From positions 1-20,402 of the forward strand of contig QNCE01000012.1 of assembly GCA_003644405.1 (NCBI GenBank): a stretch of 20,402 nucleotides of DNA, read 5' to 3'. Source of the DNA: Candidatus Omnitrophota bacterium (GTDB lineage Bacteria > Omnitrophota > Gorgyraeia > Duberdicusellales > 4484-171). A model generated the notes under the pieces. That model searched no databases. It was not told the DNA's origin and saw only the letters and a program-made list of their open reading frames with translations. Within the stretch, counting starts at the first letter, position 1, and each line of letters opens with the position of its first letter. The translations under genes and the position numbers were made by a program. This document shows positions 14,435 to 20,402 of the stretch, piece by piece.

Positions 14435-16384
14435 TTAAAGTAAAGGAGCAAAAACCAAAGATACTATTGCCATAAGCTTGATTAAAATATTCATTGATGG
14501 TCCGGTCGTATCTTTAAAAGGATCTCCTACGGTATCTCCTACTACTGCTGCTTGATGAGTAGGGGTACCTTTGCCACCTAAGTTACCTTCTTCAATCCAC
14601 TTCTTAGCATTATCCCAAGTAGCTCCTCCATTAACCATCATTATCCCTAAAAGCACTCCACAACTCAATGCACCTGCTAAAAATCCTCCCAAGGCTTGCT
14701 TACCCATAAGAAAACCAATAGCCAAAGGAGCAATTAAAGCTAACAATCCTGGTAAAATCATTTCTCTCAAAGCTCCTTTAGTAACTATATCTATACACTT
14801 TGCAGTTTCTGGCTTAGCCTCTCCTTGGCGTAAACCTACAATCTCACGAAACTGTCTCCTTATCTCCATAACCATTTTATTTGCAGTTCTACCCACTGCT
14901 TTCAAGGTTAAAGCAGCAATAACAAAAGGCATTAAGGCCCCAAGAAGTAACCCTACTACAGTGGTAACTTCAGCTAAATCTATCACATTAATCTCTGCTG
15001 TCCGTTGATAGGCAGAGAACAAAGCTAAAGCAGTTAGAGCTGCAGAACCTATAGCAAACCCTTTTCCTATAGCAGCGGTGGTATTGCCTAAAGCATCAAG
15101 CCTATCAGTAATCTTCCTAACCTCCAAGGATTGATGAGACATCTCTGCTATTCCTCCTGCATTATCAGCGATAGGACCGTAAGAATCAGTAGACATAACT
15201 ATTCCAATTGTAGAAAGCATCCCTACTGCTGAGATTGCAATTCCATAAAGACCACTGAAGCGATAGGCAAGGTAGGTAGAAACCGCTATAGTTAAAATAG
15301 GCATAATCGTACTCTCAAATCCAACTGCCAACCCAGTAATTATTGTGGTTGCTGCTCCTGATTGAGAACTTCTTGCTACTACTTTTATAGGCGGACCACT
15401 GGTAAAAAATTCACTCTCTAAACCAATTAGAATTCCTGCTATAAGTCCACTTAAAACCGAGAAGAAAACAGCTAAATTACCAATAACTACTTTAGTAAGA
15501 AAATAAGAGAAAAATATAAAAAACACTCCGCTTACATAAGTTGCATACCTCAGTGCTGCCTGAGGAGTAATCTTTTTTAGAATATTCATAGAAAGAATTC
15601 CTATAAGAGAGGAAACTAAGCCTGCACAAATTAATCCTAAAGGTAAAAACATCCATTTAAAAGGAGAAACTAATGTTGCGCCTATAGCGATAGTAGCTAC
15701 TACAGAACCTACATAAGATTCAAATAAATCCGCTCCCATTCCTGCGGTATCTCCTACACAATCACCAACATTATCAGCGATAACCCCTGGATTTCTAGGG
15801 TCATCTTCAGGAATGTTCTCCTCTACTTTTCCTACTAAATCTGCGCCAATGTCGGCACTCTTAGTATAAATACCTCCTCCTACACGAGCAAATAGAGCCA
15901 CAGAAGAAGCTCCCATGGCAAATCCATTGATTATATAAGGTTCTTTAGTAAAGAAATAAACAATACCTAAACCTAGTAACCCTAAAGAAGCTACCGCTAT
16001 TCCCATTACCGATCCTCCGCGAAAAGCTACTTCCAAAGCCAAGGGAGTGCCTCCCTGAATAGCTGCTTGTGTGGTCCTTGAACTTGCATGTGTTGCCGAT
16101 TGCATTCCTAAGAAACCTGCACTCATTGAACAGAGAGCACCAAGAAGATAAGAAAGAGCTGTGCCTACACTTAAAAATTTAACCAAAACTAAAAATACTA
16201 TACTAACAAATATAGCAATCACTGTATACTCTCTTCTTAAAAACACCATCGCTCCCATATGAATTTGAGATGCTATTTCTTTCATTAACTTGCTACCTTC
16301 ACTTCTTCTCTTCACAGAGCAATAAGTTCCCAAAGCAAACATAATTCCTAAAAATCCTAAGGAAAGAGTAATAATGTGCTGCAT
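14435..16384 (-). CDS. hppA: Membrane-bound (proton/sodium-translocating) pyrophosphatase, K+-dependent type
   Basis: This enzyme couples pyrophosphate hydrolysis to pumping of H+ or Na+ across the membrane. The 649-residue, about 16-helix protein shows the family signatures: GGGIYTKSADIGADLVGK with the Mg-PPi-binding DNVGDCVGDTAGMGADLFES (residues 204-223), MSTDSYGPIADNAGGIAEM (about 397-415) and VGDTVGDPFKDTTGPS near the C-terminus. GNTTAA (433-438) has Ala where K+-independent enzymes have Lys (GNTTKA), so K+ dependence is predicted. Na+ versus H+ specificity cannot be settled by eye. AAAGGAG before the ATG and a candidate promoter at 16411-16438 support the start. It probably leads an operon into TrkA-C copy A and the genes after it. 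Confidence 0.97.
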   Translation of the reverse strand: MQHIITLSLGFLGIMFALGTYCSVKRRSEGSKLMKEIASQIHMGAMVFLRREYTVIAIFVSIVFLVLVKFLSVGTALSYLLGALCSMSAGFLGMQSATHASSRTTQAAIQGGTPLALEVAFRGGSVMGIAVASLGLLGLGIVYFFTKEPYIINGFAMGASSVALFARVGGGIYTKSADIGADLVGKVEENIPEDDPRNPGVIADNVGDCVGDTAGMGADLFESYVGSVVATIAIGATLVSPFKWMFLPLGLICAGLVSSLIGILSMNILKKITPQAALRYATYVSGVFFIFFSYFLTKVVIGNLAVFFSVLSGLIAGILIGLESEFFTSGPPIKVVARSSQSGAATTIITGLAVGFESTIMPILTIAVSTYLAYRFSGLYGIAISAVGMLSTIGIVMSTDSYGPIADNAGGIAEMSHQSLEVRKITDRLDALGNTTAAIGKGFAIGSAALTALALFSAYQRTAEINVIDLAEVTTVVGLLLGALMPFVIAALTLKAVGRTANKMVMEIRRQFREIVGLRQGEAKPETAKCIDIVTKGALREMILPGLLALIAPLAIGFLMGKQALGGFLAGALSCGVLLGIMMVNGGATWDNAKKWIEEGNLGGKGTPTHQAAVVGDTVGDPFKDTTGPSMNILIKLMAIVSLVFAPLL

Positions 16385-16410
16385 CTTTTCTCCTTTCTAT
16401 TAAGGTTTCT

Positions 16411-16438
16411 ATTTTATATAATTTTTTATTTTTGTCTA
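16411..16438 (-). promoter_or_regulatory. Candidate promoter for hppA
   Basis: On the minus strand TAGACA (16438-16433), 16 bp, TAAAAT (16416-16411), in very AT-rich DNA about 26 bases upstream of the hppA start. Both boxes differ from consensus, so the call is tentative. Confidence 0.4.
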
Positions 16439-16463
16439 TACTAAAATCCTCTAAAGAGAAAAG

Positions 16464-16486
16464 CTAAATAGAAATGTACTATTTAG
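16464..16486 (-). terminator. Possible weak terminator hairpin after the DUF1573-like gene
   Basis: CTAAATAG (16486-16479) and CTATTTAG (16471-16464) form a perfect 8-bp AT-rich stem with a seven-base loop, overlapping the TAG stop, followed by CTTTTCTCTTT. The low GC content makes termination doubtful; it could also be an operator. Confidence 0.4.
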
Positions 16487-16820
16487 ACTTTACAAATGCC
16501 TTAATTCTTAGACGAATCCAATTATTTTCCTCATCCACACGAAGAACATCTTGTATAGTATCTCCTTTATATCCTTGAGGGTTAAATTCTATCTCTACAG
16601 TATAGAAGGAATTCTTTAAATTTTGTTTTTCTTTATAGACTTTTACTTGAACACATTCACATAAAGCTACTCCATTCTTAATTCTCTTCTCAATTTGAAA
16701 CTTATGTTTTACCACACATTCTTGAGATATCTCCCCAAAGTCGTACTCTATTAACCTTTCTTTTTCTTGAGCAAAGCAAATAGAGTAAATGAAAACTAAT
16801 ATAATGCCAAATATCCTCAC
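16479..16820 (-). CDS. Exported DUF1573-like protein
   Basis: The 113-residue product starts with a signal peptide (MRIFGIILVFIYSICFAQ) and continues as a small beta-sandwich of DUF1573 type: EYDFGEISQECVVKHKF, then a block with GVALCECV where other members have SCGCT, and VEIEFNPQGYKGDTIQDVL. Such domains are predicted to be Ig-like and extracytoplasmic; their function is unknown. The start is GTG with no obvious ribosome site. It follows the four-helix membrane protein gene by 34 bases and may be co-transcribed with it. Confidence 0.75.
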   Translation of the reverse strand: MRIFGIILVFIYSICFAQEKERLIEYDFGEISQECVVKHKFQIEKRIKNGVALCECVQVKVYKEKQNLKNSFYTVEIEFNPQGYKGDTIQDVLRVDEENNWIRLRIKAFVKSK

Positions 16821-16854
16821 AAAAAGAAAAAGTTACTTAAAAATACCAAAAAAA

Positions 16855-17220
16855 TTACTTCTTGAGTCCCATCAAAATCAATACGCCTATAACAATATAG
16901 ATTAAAGAGAAAAATTTAAAGTAGATTAACGGTTTTTTAGAAAACCAACCCAGCAGTTTCTCAGAAATTTTTCCTTTTATAAAAAAGAAATCTTTAATAA
17001 TAATAACTATACCTAGTACCATTATGAGCTTGGGCAAAAACTCTTTCATCTTCCAAGAAGCAGAGATAAAAAGAATTCCTACAGTAATAGCAAGAAGAAA
17101 AAGAAGCTTTCTTACCTTCTTAATACTTTTCCTCACTAGTATTTTTTTAAAGAAAGCTGGTTTTAAGAAGAAAAATGTCCCTAAAACAATGAATAACCAC
17201 CCTAGAATTTTTGCCAACAT
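16855..17220 (-). CDS. Four-helix membrane protein, unknown function
   Basis: The 121-residue protein has four hydrophobic segments (about residues 4-20, 38-55, 63-80 and 100-118). Its pattern suggests an internal two-fold repeat: each half opens with a KxLGW helix (AKILGWLFIVLG and EKLLGWFSKKP) and holds a further helix. The loops are lysine-rich. GAGGGTG lies before the ATG. No family is recognised. It lies 34 bases downstream of TrkA-C copy B and is probably in the same transcript. Confidence 0.75.
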   Translation of the reverse strand: MLAKILGWLFIVLGTFFFLKPAFFKKILVRKSIKKVRKLLFLLAITVGILFISASWKMKEFLPKLIMVLGIVIIIKDFFFIKGKISEKLLGWFSKKPLIYFKFFSLIYIVIGVLILMGLKK

Positions 17221-17254
17221 AACACCCTCTTAGTTTAAACAATTATTTCTCTTC

Positions 17255-17977
17255 CTACTTAGAAGCTGGACACAACTTTTGACGAATATTATCCAATTTT
17301 CCAAAACATATTAACCTATCTCCTAAAATAATCTTTGTTTCCGCAGGAGGATTAGGAATAATTTTCTTTTCTCTTTCTATAGCTAAAATATTAATATCAT
17401 AGTTCCTTAAAGCTGCCTCATAAAGAGTTTTATTTACTATAGGAGAATCACTTAATACCTCTACACTGGAAACCCCATAACCTCCCGTAGCTATAACAAT
17501 CTCCTCAAAGTATACAGGTTTAACCATTTCTTTTTTTATAAGGCGCTCTCTCAAAAAATTCGTGAATTTCTCTATTATCTTTCTATAGGTAAAGAAGCGA
17601 TATATCACGAATAAAGAAAGTATAATAATAGCCAAATTTACCCAAGGAGCAACCCAAGAAGGAAGAAAAACCTCAAAGAAAGGAAGTTTAAACTGAGTAA
17701 GATAAATATTAGGTCTTAAGGAATTAGCAAAAGTAGCAACTAGAGTTACAAATCCTGCATTCCCTAAAATCATAAGCACAGAAGCAATCCGCCTCCTCTG
17801 AGGATGCCCTACTACAAGTTCTGCCTCCTTAGTAGTAAAACCTGTGCCACTGAAGCAAGAAAGAGCTTGAAATTTTGCCAGAGACCACTCAAGCCCAGTT
17901 AAGTGGAAAGCAACCGCACCAATTCTAACTGCAACAAAAGAGACAATGATAGCACCTATAAATAGAAGTAAATTCAT
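17255..17977 (-). CDS. Membrane protein with TrkA-C (RCK_C) domain, copy B
   Basis: The 240-residue product is a paralogue of the protein at 13646-14419: both share an N-terminal VRIGAVAFHLTGL-type helix, CFSGTGFTTKEAELVV, PQRRRIASVLMILGNAGF and a C-terminal RCK_C domain (about residues 155-235, SVEVLSDSPIVNKTLYEAAL, ending GDRLICFG). The middle membrane part differs: a PSWVAPWV insertion precedes the last helix. AAGGAGG six bases before the ATG gives a firm start. It lies 26 bases downstream of the PHP-domain gene. The two copies flank hppA and two small genes. An ion-linked regulatory or transport role is inferred. Confidence 0.85.
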   Translation of the reverse strand: MNLLLFIGAIIVSFVAVRIGAVAFHLTGLEWSLAKFQALSCFSGTGFTTKEAELVVGHPQRRRIASVLMILGNAGFVTLVATFANSLRPNIYLTQFKLPFFEVFLPSWVAPWVNLAIIILSLFVIYRFFTYRKIIEKFTNFLRERLIKKEMVKPVYFEEIVIATGGYGVSSVEVLSDSPIVNKTLYEAALRNYDINILAIEREKKIIPNPPAETKIILGDRLICFGKLDNIRQKLCPASK

Positions 17978-18003
17978 TACCCCTCCTTTTTATATTTTTT
18001 GTA

Positions 18004-19470
18004 TTAATATACAAATATGGGATTGGTAACCAAATGTATCCCTTTGCTCTTAATTTCCACTCGGTAATAGGTCTTACTTACAGGGGCTTCTCCATAGAAG
18101 GAAAGGTTAAAAGGAGTCTCTACCTCTTTATAATCTTTAATTACTTTACCTTCTTTTATAACTTTTATCTCTACCCTCTGCTGATTATTTAAAAATTGAC
18201 CCTGAAGATGAATCAAAGGTCTTGTCTCTACTTTTACAGTATCACCAATAATTCCTTTCTTTCCTAACCCATCCGAGACAGAAAAATCAATGAGAGAAAA
18301 ATCAAAACTATCTTTGCCCTTCTTTACATAAACTCTTCCCTTCCTTAAAGAATTTAATACCGCCTCTTTAGTTAAATAAGGAACTAAAATAATGGTTTGT
18401 AACTTTCTTATCGCAGCAGCTAAATCTCCTTTATTATCGAAAGCTAAACCAGCTATTGCCCAAATAGGTTTTTCTCTTTCTCCCTTACAATAGCCAGTTA
18501 AAATCTTATCCCACACTCCTCCTGGTTTACCTACTATTTTGTATCCCTCATAAAATATAGAAAAACCTGTATAATTCTTTGTTTCTAAAAGCAAATGAGG
18601 ATGTGCCCTGGTCTCAAAGCTCACTTTACCAAATTTTAAATTCAGAATATACTCCGCTTCAGGATGAGCCCAGAAAGTTAATCCTCCTTTTTTCTCTACA
18701 TAATTGATAAAATTTTGATAGGGAAATGAACCTAAATCTCCATGATAGGAGTCAAATTTAAATTTTAAAAATGGCCAGTTATTTAAAACAAATAAAAAAC
18801 TTAGAATAATAATAAATACACCTGTTATTCTCCATTTTTTTGAGTAAGGAGCCAATTCTTTACCTTGATAATCCTTATAACTATAGATTCTCTTTTTCAT
18901 ACAAACAAAACCTACTAACAAAGTCAAAAATGGCCATAGTTTAATAATTGCCAAACCATCTCTTAGCCCTTTAAAATTCCCTATTACAGGAAGGTTCCGG
19001 TAATCCTCATCCTTTTCTAATCCGACAGTTAAAATATGTTTATGCCAGTTATACATCTTTAAATTTCTTCTAAAGGGGGAACCTTCCCAATAGTAAAAGG
19101 GTGCTGATTCGGTTCCTGGGATAATAATTAGATCGGAGAATTTATTTTGCAACATTCTTATTTCATTTAAATAGCGTTTTATACCATATTTAAATATAGA
19201 ATTAATTTCTACCCTTTTTTTAATTAAGTTTCGTAAGGGCCAAATACCATATTCCCAGCGCATCAAATCTCTATCGTTGATTACTACCACTTTTATGCCA
19301 TTATCTTTAGCGATTTTTACTATTTCTGAAAGAGAATGCTCACCATCACTAACTGTAGATGCAATATGTATAATTGCAGGCAATTTTATCCAATCCTGAC
19401 AAAAACCAACTCGACAAAATAAAATAATACCTAAAATCCACAAACCCTTCTGAAACATTATTTGAAACAT
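18004..19470 (-). CDS. Membrane protein with degenerate PHP-like domain
   Basis: The 488-residue protein has an N-terminal signal/anchor (about residues 8-24), then PHP-like sequence: IIHIASTVSDGEHSLSEIV (His35, Ser-Asp-Gly 41-43), where the second metal His of the HxH motif is Ala37. IIPGTESAP and HKHILTVG follow as later PHP motifs. Two helices (about 174-192 and 213-230) are inserted, then the fold resumes with FWAHPEAEY (His269), and a beta-rich C-terminal domain closes the protein (about 390-488). PHP enzymes are metal phosphoesterases; loss of one ligand and the membrane insert leave activity in doubt. The annotated ATG at 19470 overlaps the upstream RAYT stop (TAATG), and the first codons, giving MFQIMFQ, are encoded inside the 45-bp repeat; a second ATG lies at 19458. 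Confidence 0.75.
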   Translation of the reverse strand: MFQIMFQKGLWILGIILFCRVGFCQDWIKLPAIIHIASTVSDGEHSLSEIVKIAKDNGIKVVVINDRDLMRWEYGIWPLRNLIKKRVEINSIFKYGIKRYLNEIRMLQNKFSDLIIIPGTESAPFYYWEGSPFRRNLKMYNWHKHILTVGLEKDEDYRNLPVIGNFKGLRDGLAIIKLWPFLTLLVGFVCMKKRIYSYKDYQGKELAPYSKKWRITGVFIIILSFLFVLNNWPFLKFKFDSYHGDLGSFPYQNFINYVEKKGGLTFWAHPEAEYILNLKFGKVSFETRAHPHLLLETKNYTGFSIFYEGYKIVGKPGGVWDKILTGYCKGEREKPIWAIAGLAFDNKGDLAAAIRKLQTIILVPYLTKEAVLNSLRKGRVYVKKGKDSFDFSLIDFSVSDGLGKKGIIGDTVKVETRPLIHLQGQFLNNQQRVEIKVIKEGKVIKDYKEVETPFNLSFYGEAPVSKTYYRVEIKSKGIHLVTNPIFVY

Positions 19471-19495
19471 TATTGGTTGAACCGATATTGTTTCA
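19451..19495. repeat. 45-bp direct repeat, left copy, with imperfect palindrome
   Basis: This copy differs from 20358-20402 at one base only (T at 19463, G in the other copy). It starts with a tandem TGAAACATTATT pair. From 19463 to 19495 it is an imperfect palindrome: TGAAACA pairs with TGTTTCA, TAT with ATA and GGTT with AACC around a tiny loop. It encodes the last codons (KQYRFNQ, stop) of the RAYT gene and the first codons of the PHP-like gene. Confidence 0.95.
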
Positions 19496-20354
19496 AACGG
19501 TAGATAGTAGTCCTACCTATACCTAACCTCTCTGCTATCTCTTTAACGCTATAACCGTTAGCTTTCAATTGTTCTATAAGATATATTAATGCTTTCCTAC
19601 TCTCTGGATAACCAAACTTCTTTGTATTTTTAATTTCTTTAATCCTTTCCTCCAACTTAAGATAGGTTTCAAAAATATATGTCTTTCTCCATCTTAACTT
19701 TTCAACATTATTTCTAAGCCAACTTACAAAATTATTAAGAAATTTTCTCGGTGCATTCAAATCCCGCAGGATATTTTTATATTCAATGTCGCTACTTTCA
19801 ATTATAAATTTTCTATAGAGTTGTCGAGCATTTTCTCTATCTTGATCATTAATAATATTGAGAATATAATCAACTTTAATAAAGGCATCCTTTATTTCAT
19901 TTACATAAGGGTGTAAAGAATACCATTTATATCTAAAAGGATTTTTAAGCAACCCAGCTTTATAAGGATTCAAGTGGATGTACAAAGAAGCTGTTAAAAG
20001 ATAGGCATCATCTCTACATAAAGATGCCCTATACACACCACAAAATACATGTCCCTTACGCTGATATTTTTTATTAAATCTTTGAGCATAACTTTGAAAT
20101 AGATACTTCATTGCTTCACCAAGATTTCTATTCCTAATCTTCAATAAAATATGAAGATGATTAGGAAGAAGTGCAAAACATAAAATATCAATAGAAAATT
20201 TAGAAGAAGTCTTCTTCAATATGCCTAAAAAACTCAAAAAGTCATTATCTTCTAAAAATATCAACTCCCTTCCAGGAGCACGTTGGGTGATATGGTATAC
20301 ACCCTCCTCAACTATTATCTTTTCTCTGGTCATTAGGATTTTACTCTTCCCCAT
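19470..20354 (-). CDS. REP-associated tyrosine (Y1/HUH) transposase with C-terminal helix-turn-helix
   Basis: This 294-residue RAYT differs from the one at 1-924. The Y1 domain shows the HUH pair in PNHLHILL (His66, His68), the helix SYAQRF with the likely nucleophile Tyr89, RKGHVFCGVYRAS, and SLYIHLNPYKAGL. The C-terminus carries a helix-turn-helix (about residues 268-290, YSVKEIAERLGIGRTTIYRL) of the kind seen in resolvase or sigma region 4-like DNA binding. A 45-bp palindromic direct repeat lies at each end: one copy just upstream of the start, the other covering its last codons. The start is uncertain (ATG 20354 or 20333); no strong ribosome site is visible. The element is a good candidate for a domesticated or recently active single-stranded-DNA transposase unit. 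Confidence 0.92.
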   Translation of the reverse strand: MGKSKILMTREKIIVEEGVYHITQRAPGRELIFLEDNDFLSFLGILKKTSSKFSIDILCFALLPNHLHILLKIRNRNLGEAMKYLFQSYAQRFNKKYQRKGHVFCGVYRASLCRDDAYLLTASLYIHLNPYKAGLLKNPFRYKWYSLHPYVNEIKDAFIKVDYILNIINDQDRENARQLYRKFIIESSDIEYKNILRDLNAPRKFLNNFVSWLRNNVEKLRWRKTYIFETYLKLEERIKEIKNTKKFGYPESRKALIYLIEQLKANGYSVKEIAERLGIGRTTIYRLKQYRFNQ

Positions 20355-20357
20355 TTC

Positions 20358-20402
20358 TGAAACATTATTGGAAACATTATTGGTTGAACCGATATTGTTT
20401 CA
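20358..20402. repeat. 45-bp direct repeat, right copy, at window edge
   Basis: Same sequence as 19451-19495 with one mismatch (G at 20370), including the TGAAACATTATT lead and the palindrome ending TGTTTCA. It begins three bases upstream of the RAYT start codon at 20354, and the window ends at its last base. Confidence 0.95.

Noticed and set aside
14571..15008. 145-codon plus-strand frame
   Set aside because: It is the complement of hppA, whose protein motifs are unambiguous.
19451..20402. 45-bp repeats as target-site duplications or phage att sites
   Set aside because: They are too long for a duplication, Y1 enzymes do not make them, and no integrase is present; a RAYT-associated hairpin repeat fits better.

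Overview
The window is AT-rich bacterial chromosomal DNA, probably from an uncultivated Gram-negative-type lineage. The set of genes (GTP-type PEP carboxykinase, K+-dependent membrane pyrophosphatase, NfeD/slipin, FIST protein, DUF1573 protein, transposases of the RAYT type) recalls Omnitrophota and related candidate phyla, but that placement is an impression from gene content, not a demonstrated assignment. No rRNA, tRNA, CRISPR array or phage gene was seen.

Layout. (1) 1-1190, minus strand: a strong promoter, a GEMM-I cyclic-di-GMP riboswitch, an intrinsic terminator, and then a REP-associated tyrosine transposase (RAYT) carrying a membrane segment and an extra C-terminal domain, cut by the window edge. 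(2) 1225-1550: a 66-residue two-helix membrane protein with its own promoter and terminator. (3) 1633-4428, minus: pckG-purC, three bases apart. (4) 4665-10215, plus: a tightly packed, overlapping operon of NfeD protease, slipin, FIST sensor protein, histidine kinase and a REC-GGDEF-like response regulator. (5) 10248-11226, minus: purU and a possible small basic protein. (6) 11451-13639, minus: a stretch where three of four reading frames are damaged (metal permease with frameshifts and an apparent internal deletion, FmdB-like zinc ribbon without a start codon, Cas4/RecB-like nuclease with one frameshift), while thioredoxin is intact. (7) 13646-17977, minus: a membrane pyrophosphatase and two small genes flanked by two paralogous membrane proteins with TrkA-C (RCK_C) domains. 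(8) 18004-20402, minus: a degenerate PHP-domain membrane protein and a second, different RAYT gene bracketed by a 45-bp palindromic direct repeat; the window stops at the last base of that repeat.

How it may fit together. The most striking items are the riboswitch that appears to control a transposase-family gene, and the second RAYT whose flanking repeat encodes both its own last codons and the first codons of the next gene. A possible c-di-GMP source (the GGDDF response regulator) and a c-di-GMP sensor (the riboswitch) lie in the same window. The pyrophosphatase keeps the alanine typical of K+-dependent enzymes and is flanked by K+-regulator-type domains, which suggests a K+/PPi ion-homeostasis locus.
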